From the NCBI RefSeq assembly GCF_900106035.1, contig NZ_FNUC01000003.1, positions 186,001 to 250,000 of the forward strand: 64,000 nucleotides of DNA, read 5' to 3'. The position numbers and the translations under genes were made by a program. The notes beneath the pieces were generated by a model. It saw only the letters and a list, made by a program, of their open reading frames with translations, did not search any database and had not been told where the DNA came from. Source of the stretch: Jiangella alba (GTDB lineage: Bacteria > Actinomycetota > Actinomycetes > Jiangellales > Jiangellaceae). The stretch's first letter is position 1; each line of letters starts with the position of its first letter. Shown here one piece after another: positions 33,194 to 42,201 of the stretch.

Positions 33194-35135
33194 CCGGGAG
33201 CGCTCGCGGTGCCGGTGGAGGGCCGGCGATGCCCGGCGGCGGTGCGAAGCCCGGCCACTGATCGACGTCGCCCAGCAGGAAGTACTCGACTCCCGGATCC
33301 CACGTGTGGCCCTGTGCGGCGCGCATGACGACGATGCTCAGGCCGTGCGAGCGGTACATGGAGCCGCCGGAGTCGAGGACGGCCTGGGCCAGGGCGGTGT
33401 CGACCCCGCGCTGGCTGGGCCGCCAGCCGCCGACGGCAGCGAGGGTGTCCTTGCCCAGGAGCAAGGCGGCCCCCGGGACCCTCGGGGCGTAGCAGTGGCC
33501 GCTGGCGCGGTGACGGCGGACGGTGAGGTCCAGGGCCTCCAGGTAGAGGAACTCCGCTCCGGCGCCGACGACCTCGGCGGCGGAGTACTCGGCCGCGTGC
33601 ACGAGGTCGGTGACGTGGTGCCGGCTGTACCAGTCGTCGTCGTCCATCTTGGTGATCAGCTCGCCGGAGGCGAGGGCACTCAGGTCGTTGAGCATGTCGC
33701 CGAGCACGCGCTTCGCCGGGATCTCCGCGATCACGAGGGAACCCTCGTAGGTCGACTCCAGTTCGCGGACCCGCGGATGCTCGCGGTTGAACCCGTGCAG
33801 GCCGACCACGAGTTCGATGTTCGGCCAGTCCTGCGCCGCGACCTGCTGGGCGGCACGCGGCAGCAGTTCGGGGCGGCGGGTCGCGAGCACCACGGACACA
33901 GAGGCGGGGGGAGTCACCGGACGGCGCAGTCGTTCGGCGATCGCCGCCCAGCGGCGGCGGGCGCCGTGACGTTCGAACGCCAGCCGCCGGATGTCCATGC
34001 AGTACGCCTCGCGCCGCACGCGGTCGTCGAGGTCCGCGGCGGCGACCGACTCGAAGGCCAGCGCCAGAGGATCGCCGACGAGCCGGCGGACGGTGTCGCT
34101 CAGCCTGCCGGCGAGCACGGGCAGCGCGGCGCAGGCCGCCTGCACGAGGAAGGACGCCTGCTGGACCGGGCCGTCGTGCACCCAGGGGTCGTCGTGGACG
34201 GCGCGGTAGGACCGCACCTGGTCGACGACCCGGTCGCTGAGCCCGGACCATGCGTCGAACGGCGCACTCGGCCGGCCGTTGCCGTCGACCAGTGCCAGCC
34301 GGGGGACGGTGGTCGAGCTCATGCGCCGCAGCCAGACGGCGTCGTCCGTGCTGTCGGGCAGGAAACCGATCGGCCGCAGGACGTCGGTGTCGACCGGCGG
34401 CAGAAGTTCGTCAGTGCGGGTGAGGGACACGAACCGCTCGAGCGACTGACGATGAGCGCCGATCACCTCGGTCCAGGTGGGACGGCGCTCCTGACCGCCG
34501 ACCTGCAGGGTTCTGACGCCGTGCCGAGTACCCCCGGCAGCGCCCAGGACGACGTCGACCCGGCCCGGCCCGCCGTCATCGGACGGTTGCTGGTCCGGGC
34601 TCAGCCGGATGGACGAGGGATCACCACAGGCCCACGTCATGGCCTCCGGCCGGTCGTGGGCGATGCCGACGCGCAGGCCGGCCGTGGGCCGCTGGAACCG
34701 CCCGGGGCGGCTCTGCAGGACGGCGGCGAGTGCGTCGCCGAGCCTGACCACGCTCCTGAACCGGACGGTGAGTCGTGCATGCCGAGTCCGGACCGGCTTG
34801 TCCACGCTGACCAGTTGCGCGACGGACACGATACGTCCGGCGACGGTCCGCGGCGGGACGGTCAGCAGACCGGGGCGTGGCCGTCCGCCGACGACGACGT
34901 CGATCACCCGCGCCTCGCAGTCCATGGCCACCAGCTGCGGGAGGACCGAACGCAACGCCGTGACCGAGTCGGCGACCACGAGTACACGTTCCCAGGGCGT
35001 GGGGGCGAGGCGTTTGAGGTCGCCGTCGAACAACTCGGAAAAACCGATCACCGTGGTGCATTCACGCCCGGAGACGCTGTCGATCAGCTCATCGTCGGAT
35101 GACATGAGCAATCCCAATGCAGCCACGGTTCGCAT
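33150..35135 (-). CDS. Glycosyltransferase with C-terminal GT2 domain (module copy B)
   Basis: A 661-residue protein. The first 400 residues are unassigned (Rossmann-like strands such as WERVLVVADSV and RVDVVLGAAGG). The C-terminal 230 residues are a GT2 domain: VSVVLATRRPELLPRAAQQV, LVVGLHGFNREHP, the metal-site segment ITKMDDDDWYSRHH and PGAALLLGKDTLAAVGGW. ATG 35135 has GAAGG five bases upstream. It is divergent from the GT2 gene at 35217 across 81 bp, exactly as its shorter relative at 11159 is from copy A. The sugar specificity is unknown. The 3' end overlaps the PP-loop fusion gene. Confidence 0.78.
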   Translation of the reverse strand: MRTVAALGLLMSSDDELIDSVSGRECTTVIGFSELFDGDLKRLAPTPWERVLVVADSVTALRSVLPQLVAMDCEARVIDVVVGGRPRPGLLTVPPRTVAGRIVSVAQLVSVDKPVRTRHARLTVRFRSVVRLGDALAAVLQSRPGRFQRPTAGLRVGIAHDRPEAMTWACGDPSSIRLSPDQQPSDDGGPGRVDVVLGAAGGTRHGVRTLQVGGQERRPTWTEVIGAHRQSLERFVSLTRTDELLPPVDTDVLRPIGFLPDSTDDAVWLRRMSSTTVPRLALVDGNGRPSAPFDAWSGLSDRVVDQVRSYRAVHDDPWVHDGPVQQASFLVQAACAALPVLAGRLSDTVRRLVGDPLALAFESVAAADLDDRVRREAYCMDIRRLAFERHGARRRWAAIAERLRRPVTPPASVSVVLATRRPELLPRAAQQVAAQDWPNIELVVGLHGFNREHPRVRELESTYEGSLVIAEIPAKRVLGDMLNDLSALASGELITKMDDDDWYSRHHVTDLVHAAEYSAAEVVGAGAEFLYLEALDLTVRRHRASGHCYAPRVPGAALLLGKDTLAAVGGWRPSQRGVDTALAQAVLDSGGSMYRSHGLSIVVMRAAQGHTWDPGVEYFLLGDVDQWPGFAPPPGIAGPPPAPRALPVSWFDRPRAASGTS

Positions 35136-35172
35136 TCCCGCCTTCCGGAGTCGGAGGCACACTACCTGAGTC

Positions 35173-35201
35173 TTGTCGCTAGAGTCTGGCTCCGGTATCC
35201 A
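35173..35201 (+). promoter_or_regulatory. Putative promoter of GT2 copy B
   Basis: TTGTCG (35173-35178) and TATCCA (35196-35201) are separated by 17 bp and lie 15 bp before the ATG at 35217, with an AGGAG ribosome site between. The match to a housekeeping promoter is moderate. Confidence 0.35.
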
Positions 35202-35216
35202 GAGCGAGGAGCATTG

Positions 35217-36638
35217 ATGATCACCAGTGCACGCCGGGTCGCGGCGAAGCGCAATGACTGGCGGAGTCTCACCCCGCGAGCGTTGGGCGACCCGACGGCC
35301 ACCCCGGTGTCCGTCAGTGTGGTCATTCCGGCGCACAACGGCCAGTTCGAGCTGGACCTCGCCCTGGCGGCACTGGCGGTCCAGAGTCACCCCGCCGAAC
35401 TGCTCGAGGTCGTCGTGGTCGATGACCGGTCGGAACCGCCGTTGCGGCTGCCGGAGTCGCGTCCGGAGCACACCACGCTGGTGCGCGTCGAGGGCGGCGG
35501 GCACGGCTCCGGGCATGCCCGTGACGTCGGTGCGCGCCGGGCCGGCGGCGACGTGCTCCTGTTCATCGACGCCGACATCATCGCCGACCGGCAGCACGTC
35601 GAGGCGCACGCGCGCTGGCACGAGATCATCGACGACGCCGTCGTGCTGGGCTTTCGCGATTTCGTCGACGTCGAGGGCATCACGGCCGACCAGGTGCGTT
35701 CGGCCGTCGAGCAGGGCGACATCGGCGCGCTGGTCGAGGGCCGCCCCAAGGAGCCGCATCTCTGGATCGACCAGGTGCTGGAGATGACCGAGGACCTCAC
35801 CACGGACCGCGAGGATCTGTGGCGCCCGGTCGTCGGCGCGAGCGTGTCCACCAGGAGCGCGCTCTACGAGGAGATGGGCGGGTTCGCGCACTTCCCGCGG
35901 CGGGGAATCGTCGACACCGAGTTCGGTTACCGGTGCTTCACCGCCGGCGGCGTGATCATTCCCGAGCGGGCGGCCTACAGCCTGCACCAGGGGCAGCGGT
36001 CGTTCGCGACCAACGGCAAGGAACTGGCCCGGAAGCGGGCACCGCTGATCGCCAATTACATCGCCAACCCCCGATACCGGCCACCCGTGAGCGGGCGGCA
36101 ATGGGCTGTGCCCTACCTCCAGGTCATCGTTCCGCCATCGAACCGGAGCTTCTCCGCCGTCAGGAACACCGTCGACGACCTGCTCGCGAACGACTTCGAC
36201 GATCTCTCGATCAACGTCGTGTTCGATCCGGGCGCCGACGACGCCGATCTCTACGTCGACTACTGGCAGTCCGAAGGACGGGTGCGACTGGTCACGGAGG
36301 CGCCCCGGTCCGGGTTCCCGAGCCCGGCGACGATGATGGTTCCGGTCGGAACGCGCCTGGCCGGGTCGGCGCTGAGTGGCCTCATGGCCCGCTGGCGCAC
36401 CTGGACGCACGGTCTCCTCAGCGTCAGCGTCACCGATGCGGAGTCCCCGCTCGAACTCTGGGCCACGCGGGCACTGCACCGGTCCTACCGCTCCAGCGGC
36501 GAGGCCGGGCTGCGCGACAACGCCCGTGCGCTGTTCGGGGAGGAGTGGCTGGCCGGCGCCGACCACGGCATCGGCACCGAGTCCGGCGCCTCAGACCACC
36601 GGTTCGCGCAGGGCAGGTATCACTTGGGTCGCCGGTAG
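35217..36638 (+). CDS. GT2 family glycosyltransferase (module copy B)
   Basis: A 473-residue paralogue of the gene at 12408. Shared landmarks are SVSVVIPAHNGQFELD, VVVDDRSEPPLRLPE, LLFIDADIIADRQHVEAHARWH, GIVDTEFGYRCFTAGG and the C-terminal ELWATRALHRSYR followed by ALFGEEW. The GT-A fold and metal site (DAD) are intact, so it should be active. ATG 35217 follows GAGGAG. Its last 19 bp overlap the convergent methyltransferase gene. The strong resemblance to copy A suggests the same reaction on a related acceptor, or successive additions of the same sugar. Confidence 0.87.
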   Translation: MITSARRVAAKRNDWRSLTPRALGDPTATPVSVSVVIPAHNGQFELDLALAALAVQSHPAELLEVVVVDDRSEPPLRLPESRPEHTTLVRVEGGGHGSGHARDVGARRAGGDVLLFIDADIIADRQHVEAHARWHEIIDDAVVLGFRDFVDVEGITADQVRSAVEQGDIGALVEGRPKEPHLWIDQVLEMTEDLTTDREDLWRPVVGASVSTRSALYEEMGGFAHFPRRGIVDTEFGYRCFTAGGVIIPERAAYSLHQGQRSFATNGKELARKRAPLIANYIANPRYRPPVSGRQWAVPYLQVIVPPSNRSFSAVRNTVDDLLANDFDDLSINVVFDPGADDADLYVDYWQSEGRVRLVTEAPRSGFPSPATMMVPVGTRLAGSALSGLMARWRTWTHGLLSVSVTDAESPLELWATRALHRSYRSSGEAGLRDNARALFGEEWLAGADHGIGTESGASDHRFAQGRYHLGRR

Positions 36639-37816
36639 GCGAACACGGCGGACCGGTCGGTCCCGGCGGTGTCGCGGGTGAGGCCGGGGACCTCCGCGAG
36701 CCACGCCTCGGCCGCCTCCTGCTCCTCGGGCCGGTCGACGTCGTCGAGGACCACGCGCGCCACCGGCGCAAGCCGGCTCCCCAGCAGCGGGACCGCTGGG
36801 TAGCGGGCTCGCGGGCCGCTGGCGCGCGGCGGCCCGTCGACCAGGAGGAGGTCGATCCCGGCGAGGTCCTGGATGGACTCCGGCTGGTACCAGTTGAACA
36901 CCTGGTCGCCCAGTTCGACCTCGGCCAGCGGCGCGTGCCGCACCTCCGCCACGTCGGTCAGCTTGTGATCGCGCAGCAGGTGCCGGGTCTCCTCGGCGTA
37001 GTGCTCATCGTGCTCGAGGGCGACGACCCGGCCCGACCCGCCCAGCGCCTCCAGCGCGTACGCCAGCCACAGGGTGGATGCGCCACTGCCGCACTCCACG
37101 ATCAGACCGGGACGGGTGTCGTCGACCAGTTGGACCAGCCGGAGGAGCGCTGACGGCTCCATGGCCCAGCCGCCCGTGGCAGGGAGCGGCGCGCGGGGGT
37201 CGATGCGGTTCATCAGCTGCATGAGCGCCTGCACCTGGCGGACCGGCTCGTAGGCCAGCTTGTCGACGCGTTGCCGCAGGGCGACCTGCTGCCGCTTGTT
37301 CTCGCGGTTGGCGTCCTCGAGGTTGCCGAGCACGTCGTGCCGGAGACTGGCGATGGCCTCGGACGCGGCGGTGACACCCTTGGCCGTGGTCGGTACGTCG
37401 GCGAGGTGCCCGAGCACCTCCACATGCCGCTCGGCGGCCGCGAGGCGTTCCTGCGCCAGACCGGTGAGCGTGCTGGTGCCGGCGGTCTCCATGCGCCCGA
37501 CGGCCAGCTGGAACTCGTCGGTCAGCGCGGCCAGCGAACGGCGCGAGGCCGACTCGACCTCACTGGGAAGGTGCTGCAGCCGTTCGGTCCTACGGAGGTC
37601 GACCAGCTGGCGCTGGGCCATCTTCTTGAGCCGGTTCCCCAGCTCACCCTGACGGCGCCGCACGTCGATGACGAGGAGGAGCAGGCCGGTGAGCAGCAGC
37701 CCGAGCGCCGCGATGGCGACATCGGTGCCACCGGCGAGAGCGGTGACCGCTGCGACCAGGCCGAGCGCAGCGGCCACTGCGCTCGTCGCGAGTTGACGAC
37801 CCGTCATGCCCAACAC
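36620..37816 (-). CDS. Membrane-anchored class I SAM methyltransferase (module copy B)
   Basis: A 398-residue paralogue of the gene at 14905, with a longer coiled coil. It has two N-terminal transmembrane helices (about 5-50), a charged coiled-coil segment (about 55-200) and a methyltransferase domain with LIVECGSGASTLWLA (near 240), VVALEHDEHYAEE and LLLVDGPPRASGPRARYPA. The start is uncertain: GTG 37816 lies 12 bases after AAGGAAGG, while TTG 37828 and ATG 37807 are in the same frame. As with copy A, methylation of a nascent surface glycan at the membrane is inferred. Confidence 0.8.
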   Translation of the reverse strand: MLGMTGRQLATSAVAAALGLVAAVTALAGGTDVAIAALGLLLTGLLLLVIDVRRRQGELGNRLKKMAQRQLVDLRRTERLQHLPSEVESASRRSLAALTDEFQLAVGRMETAGTSTLTGLAQERLAAAERHVEVLGHLADVPTTAKGVTAASEAIASLRHDVLGNLEDANRENKRQQVALRQRVDKLAYEPVRQVQALMQLMNRIDPRAPLPATGGWAMEPSALLRLVQLVDDTRPGLIVECGSGASTLWLAYALEALGGSGRVVALEHDEHYAEETRHLLRDHKLTDVAEVRHAPLAEVELGDQVFNWYQPESIQDLAGIDLLLVDGPPRASGPRARYPAVPLLGSRLAPVARVVLDDVDRPEEQEAAEAWLAEVPGLTRDTAGTDRSAVFAYRRPK

Positions 37817-37887
37817 GAATTCGCCCAACCTTCCTTCGTCAATGTGGCCGTGAGACTACCCTTTCGCACGGCGGCACGGGCAAAGAG

Positions 37888-37908
37888 CATGCCTGCGCCG
37901 CAGGCATG
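37888..37908. promoter_or_regulatory. Perfect 9-bp inverted repeat in a divergent gap
   Basis: CATGCCTGC and GCAGGCATG are separated by three bases (GCC), between the start of methyltransferase copy B and the sulfotransferase-like gene. It could be an operator. It also contains the first in-frame ATG of the next gene, which argues that the TTG further on is the true start. Confidence 0.4.
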
Positions 37909-37941
37909 GCGCGCGCCATTAGACCCGAGGAGTTCCAGACA

Positions 37942-38502
37942 TTGCGGGTGTTCGTACTTGGCACGGGCCGTTGCGGTTCGAGCACGTTCATCAAGGCATG
38001 CCGTCACATCGACAACTACACCGCCGCCGGCGGGTCATTGCCGGGCGGTGAGATCGCGGCGAACCGGCTCGACTATCCCGAGGCGCACATCGAGGTGGAC
38101 CGCCGGTTGTGCACCCGGCTCGACACGCTTCGAGCGGCCTACGGGTCGAACTCGCTCTTCATCCACCTGCGCCGCGACCCGGCGCAGGTCGCGGCCAGCA
38201 TCGCCGGCGACTGGCGGGCGCAGGAGCCGGTGCTGCGATCGCTGGCGCCGACGGTGGTGGCGTCGCACGGATCGAGTCCGCTGGAGCTCGCGCGGCGCTA
38301 CGTCGACTCCGTCCGGGCCGGCATCGAGTCGTTCCGGGCGACCGTCCCGTACTCGATGACGATCGATCTCGAACGTGCCAGGAGCCAGTTCGCCGAATTC
38401 TGGTACCGGATCGGCGCCGAAGGGGACCATGCCGCGGCGGCCGGGGAGTTCGACCGCCGGGACGACGCGGTCGCCTCGGATCCGCTGGGATCAGCACGAT
38501 AA
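37942..38502 (+). CDS. Sulfotransferase-like P-loop protein
   Basis: A 186-residue protein resembling PAPS-dependent sulfotransferases, shorter than usual. The 5'-phosphosulfate-binding loop is VLGTGRCGSSTF (residues 5-16). A 3'-phosphate-binding-like segment is LRRDPAQVAASIAGDW. A C-terminal R/W-containing helix follows. TTG 37942 is preferred because GAGGAG sits nine bases upstream; the ATG at 37906 lies inside a hairpin and has no ribosome site. A short protein of this class may sulfate a sugar or small acceptor in the glycan pathway; this is inferred. It is followed 61 bp later by an aquaporin gene on the same strand. Confidence 0.65.
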   Translation: MRVFVLGTGRCGSSTFIKACRHIDNYTAAGGSLPGGEIAANRLDYPEAHIEVDRRLCTRLDTLRAAYGSNSLFIHLRRDPAQVAASIAGDWRAQEPVLRSLAPTVVASHGSSPLELARRYVDSVRAGIESFRATVPYSMTIDLERARSQFAEFWYRIGAEGDHAAAAGEFDRRDDAVASDPLGSAR

Positions 38503-38563
38503 GGTCCCCGTGGTGGGTGCGTTCCGCAGCGATGCGGGGAGCTGCGACAGGAGGGGCACGTAG

Positions 38564-39283
38564 ATGGCAGAGAGCTGGCTTCGGAACGCGATCGCCGAGG
38601 CGGTGGGCACCCTGTCCGTGGTCTTCGTGACCGTGGCGACGCTGGGCATCGCCGGTCAGGCGACGCCGACCGTGCTGGCTTACGGGTTCGTCGTCATGGG
38701 CATGACGGCGGCGCTCGGCCATGTCTCGGGCGGCCACTTCAACCCCGCCATCACGCTGGCCATGCTGCTGGCGAAGAAGATCGACGCGGTCGGAGCGGGC
38801 ATCTACTGGGCCGCGCAGCTCGTGGGCGCCGCGCTGGGTGCGCTCCTGGTGTCGGTGGTGTCCGACACCGATGCGGTCGCCGTCGCCACGCCCGCCGTGA
38901 ACGAGGAGCTGGTCAGCCTCGGCGGTGCCGTCGTCCTCGAGGCCATCGCGACGATGTTCCTGGTCCTGGTCGTGTTCGGCACCGTGGTCGACGAGCGCTC
39001 GCCGCTGTCGATCTACCCGTTCGCCATCGGCGGGGCGGTCATCGCGGGCAGCGCCGCGCTGCTGGCCGTCACCGGCGGAGCGCTGAACCCCGCCCGCGGT
39101 TTCGGGCCAGCCGTGGTCAGCGGCGAGTGGGACGACGTCGCCTCGTGGCTGGTCGGGCCGCTGCTCGGGGCCGTGCTGGCCTGGGCGCTGTACCACTTCG
39201 TGATCGCCGAGCGGCAGCGCCCCGGCAGGCGCACCCGCTACCCCGACCCGGTGCCGCCGCCGGGGCCGTCGCTGCTGCCCTGA
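38564..39283 (+). CDS. MIP-family aquaporin/glycerol channel (copy B)
   Basis: A 239-residue channel with motifs SGGHFNPAIT and GGALNPARGFGPA and the same tail design as the gene at 27665 (PPPGPSLLP). It has six hydrophobic segments and begins AESWLRNAIAEAVGTL. The ATG is preceded by AGGAGG. The two copies flank the acyltransferase-to-sulfotransferase segment in opposite orientation. Substrate not resolved. Confidence 0.9.
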   Translation: MAESWLRNAIAEAVGTLSVVFVTVATLGIAGQATPTVLAYGFVVMGMTAALGHVSGGHFNPAITLAMLLAKKIDAVGAGIYWAAQLVGAALGALLVSVVSDTDAVAVATPAVNEELVSLGGAVVLEAIATMFLVLVVFGTVVDERSPLSIYPFAIGGAVIAGSAALLAVTGGALNPARGFGPAVVSGEWDDVASWLVGPLLGAVLAWALYHFVIAERQRPGRRTRYPDPVPPPGPSLLP

Positions 39284-39320
39284 GCCCGCTGCCCGGCGCC
39301 CGGCACCCGCAGGCCGCGCG

Positions 39321-39872
39321 TCAGCGGCGCGGGGCGAGGGAGGCCAGCAGGAGGCGCTCGGTCCGGCCCAGCCCGTCCGGGCCGACGACGACCGAGGCGG
39401 TGCTGCGGTAGGTCGCGAAGACGGTGCCGAGCGTCGTCCGGACGTAGTCGTCCCAGGACTGGCCCTCGTACGGCCAGCCGTCGGCCGGCAGCAGCAGCTC
39501 GGCCGGGTAGCCGTAGGCGCGGGCCGCGGCCAGCTCGGGCACGTCCATGACGATGACCGGGCGGAAGCCAGCACTGAGCACCTGCAGTTCGGCGAGCTCG
39601 TCGACGACCTCGCGGACGCGTTGCGGCGGGAGGCCGAGCAGCAGCACGACGACGACCGGCAGGCGCTCGGTCCCGACCCCGGCCAGCAGCCGGCCGGCGG
39701 TGACGTCGAGCGGGGTGTGCTGCTTGGCGTCGACGGCGAACAGCCGGTGCACGACGGCGCGGGCGGTGGCGGAGTCGCGCAGGCGGGGCACGACGGTGCG
39801 GCGAGCGTACCGGTAGCCGGGGATGCGGCGCATGTGGCGCATGACACGGCGCGGCTTGCGGCGGTCGGCCAT
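39321..39872 (-). CDS. Protein of unknown function coupled to a glycosyltransferase
   Basis: A 183-residue product, not recognised. It has a very basic N-terminus (RRKPRRVMRHMRRIPGYRYARR), then alternating strands and helices (LPVVVVLLLGLPPQRVREVV, FRPVIVMDVPELAAARAYGY), compatible with a small Rossmann-like domain. It starts two bases after the stop of the bifunctional glycosyltransferase gene, so it is almost certainly co-translated with it and probably supports the same glycan step. No membrane helix or signal peptide. Confidence 0.65.
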   Translation of the reverse strand: MADRRKPRRVMRHMRRIPGYRYARRTVVPRLRDSATARAVVHRLFAVDAKQHTPLDVTAGRLLAGVGTERLPVVVVLLLGLPPQRVREVVDELAELQVLSAGFRPVIVMDVPELAAARAYGYPAELLLPADGWPYEGQSWDDYVRTTLGTVFATYRSTASVVVGPDGLGRTERLLLASLAPRR

Positions 39873-39874
39873 GG

Positions 39875-42061
39875 TCAGTCCTGCCCTTCGACGACGAGGC
39901 CGGTGAGGATGCGGGCGGCCTCGGCGGCGCCGTTGCCGGGGTCGGCGTCGGCGACGTGCTTGACCATCGGCTCGCCCCGCTCCAGCAGGTCCGACAGCAG
40001 CGGCGTCGCCTGGTCGACGGTGACGACCTCGAGCGTGTGCGCCCAGCCCTGCGCGGCGGCGTAGCGCGACCGCGCCTCCTGGTCGTCCAGCGCGGTGGAC
40101 CGGTTCGGCACGAACAGGGTCGGGACGCCGAAGCGCAGCAGCTCGTGGAAGCTGTTGTAGCCCGTGGCGCTGACGGCGAGGTCGAACGCGCGGTACCGGC
40201 GCGACAGCGGGAAGTCGCGCACCACGTGGACGTCGTCGAGGCGGCCCTGGCCGGACGCGATCTCCGGCTGCGTCACGCACACCTCGACGCCGAGGTCGCG
40301 CAGCGCGGCCACGACGGCGCCGAGGTCGCCGCTGGTGTCGTTGATGTTGCCGGCGCCGAGCGAGACCAGCGCGAGCGGCGCCGACGGGTCCAGCCCGAGG
40401 AACGCGCGGGCGTCGGCGCGGGTGTCGAGGTCGTCGCGGTCGAGCAGCGTGACGGGGCCGACGCGGGCCGCCTGGGCCTGGGCGGTGACGCCCTGATCGG
40501 CCGGGCCGGCGAACTCGCCCGGCTCGATGACGAGGTCGAACCAGCTCGACTTCGCCAGCTGGTCGCGGTTCATGCCGGCCCGCCACATGCCGCGTCGCGA
40601 CCACACCCAGCGGATGCCCGGGTAGGCGCGGCGGACCAGGCCGAGGCCCTCGTACGGCCAGGTGCCGTCGAAGACGACGACCGACGGGTGGATGCGCTCG
40701 ATGGTCGCGGACAGCCGCGCGGCGAAGTACGCGTGCCAGCGGGCCGGCTCGAGGCCGGTCGCGGACGCCGACGGCACGTACTCGTACGGGTGCCCGAACC
40801 GCCCGACGACCGGTGCGGCCTGCGACAACGAGAAGAAGTGCGGCTCCAGCTCCGGTGCGCAGCGTTCGGCGTACGCGAGCAGCCGGGTCAGGTGGCCCAT
40901 GCCGGCGCCGTTGCTGCTCACGAACAGCGCCCGCGGCGCGGTGCTCGCCGCCTCGGTGGCGGCCGGCGGCGGTGCGGACGGCGCCGGCGGCCGGGCGGGC
41001 GCCCCGATCAGCCGCTCCAGCCGGGCGACGTGCGCCTCGTGGCCGTACCGCTCCCGCGCTGTGCGCTGCGCCCGCTCGACCTGTGCGTCGTAGGCGGCGG
41101 GGTCGGCGTGCAGGGACTCGACGACGCGGCGGACGTCGTGCGGCTCGGCGTAGACGGCGGCGTCGCCGAAGACCGGCTCGAAGTGCGGCGGCAGCACGGC
41201 CGGGACGCCGGTGGCCAGCGCCTCGAGGATGGTCCGGCCGAACGCCTCGACCCAGCGCGGGTTGTGGAAGTAGACGAAGAAGTCGAGGGAGGCGAGGAAG
41301 TCGCGCGGCGGCATGGCGCCGAACTCGAACACCTCCCAGCTCTCCGGGAGGTCGCCGAGCAGGTGCTCGACCGGCCCGGCGCCGCCGAGCACGCGCACCG
41401 TCCACGACCCGTCGACGGGGTAGACGGCGCGCAGGGTGGCGGCGTCGGCGGGCCACTTCTGCGGCGACGACCGGCTGTGCCGTCCGACGACGGGGCGCGC
41501 GCCGGCCGCGTGCGCGGGCCGATCGGTGGCCCAGGCGTCGACGTCGATGATGTTGACCCAGTCGGTCTCGGCCAGCGTCGCCGCGGGCACCCGCCCGGTG
41601 ATGGCCTGACGCACCAGCGGGCCGATCGGCGCCCAGAGCGGCTCGCGGCCGAACCGGTGCTTCGCGATCTCGTGCACCGCCTCGGGCCGGTAGTGCTCGT
41701 GGCCGTCGATGTCGTACGGGGCGGCGTTGGCGACGATGACGACGTGGTCGGCCTCGACCGGCGGCAGCTGCTCCGCGGCGTGCTGCAGGACCGCCGGGTG
41801 CCGGACCACCACGACCTTCGCCCGCACCGGCGCCCGGCCGACCAGCAGCCGGGCCCGGCCGGCCTCGACGGCGCGCCGGATCAGCGGGTTGACGGGGGAG
41901 ACCTTCGCCACCAGCGGCCCGTTCAGGCTGATCAGCCCGGTGGAGTAGCCGGCCCTGGCCTGCGCCGTGATCTCCTCGGCGATGCTGTGCGAGGTGCCGC
42001 CGGGGAAGCGGAGGTCCGAGACGTCGAGGACGTCGACAGTGCGGGTGCCGGGGACGGGCAT
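39875..42061 (-). CDS. Two-domain glycosyltransferase (GT4-like plus MurG-like)
   Basis: A 728-residue protein with two GT-B units in tandem. Residues about 1-370 resemble GT4 enzymes with a degraded start: VDVLDVSDLRFPGGTSHS, FFVYFHNPRWVEAFGRTILEALATGVPAVLP. After a proline-rich linker (PARPPAPSAPPP), residues about 400-728 resemble GT28/MurG-like transferases: LFVSSNGAGMGHLTRLLAYAE, VSLGAGNINDTSG, VSATGYNSFHELLRFGVPTLFVP. The start ATG 42061 (MPVPGTRTVDV) is chosen for family fit; no strong ribosome site is present. It may add two sugars in succession. The 183-residue gene follows at once. Confidence 0.8.
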   Translation of the reverse strand: MPVPGTRTVDVLDVSDLRFPGGTSHSIAEEITAQARAGYSTGLISLNGPLVAKVSPVNPLIRRAVEAGRARLLVGRAPVRAKVVVVRHPAVLQHAAEQLPPVEADHVVIVANAAPYDIDGHEHYRPEAVHEIAKHRFGREPLWAPIGPLVRQAITGRVPAATLAETDWVNIIDVDAWATDRPAHAAGARPVVGRHSRSSPQKWPADAATLRAVYPVDGSWTVRVLGGAGPVEHLLGDLPESWEVFEFGAMPPRDFLASLDFFVYFHNPRWVEAFGRTILEALATGVPAVLPPHFEPVFGDAAVYAEPHDVRRVVESLHADPAAYDAQVERAQRTARERYGHEAHVARLERLIGAPARPPAPSAPPPAATEAASTAPRALFVSSNGAGMGHLTRLLAYAERCAPELEPHFFSLSQAAPVVGRFGHPYEYVPSASATGLEPARWHAYFAARLSATIERIHPSVVVFDGTWPYEGLGLVRRAYPGIRWVWSRRGMWRAGMNRDQLAKSSWFDLVIEPGEFAGPADQGVTAQAQAARVGPVTLLDRDDLDTRADARAFLGLDPSAPLALVSLGAGNINDTSGDLGAVVAALRDLGVEVCVTQPEIASGQGRLDDVHVVRDFPLSRRYRAFDLAVSATGYNSFHELLRFGVPTLFVPNRSTALDDQEARSRYAAAQGWAHTLEVVTVDQATPLLSDLLERGEPMVKHVADADPGNGAAEAARILTGLVVEGQD

Positions 42062-42201
42062 GGTTCCAGATCGTGCCACACCGGCGGGCCGGCGCCGATT
42101 CCGGCCGAAGATCGCGGGCAACCGGCCGGACACGCCGGGCGTCTAGTGGTCAGACACGGCCGTGTTCGTCCCGATTCATCCAGCCCGACCTTGGAGCATC
42201 C

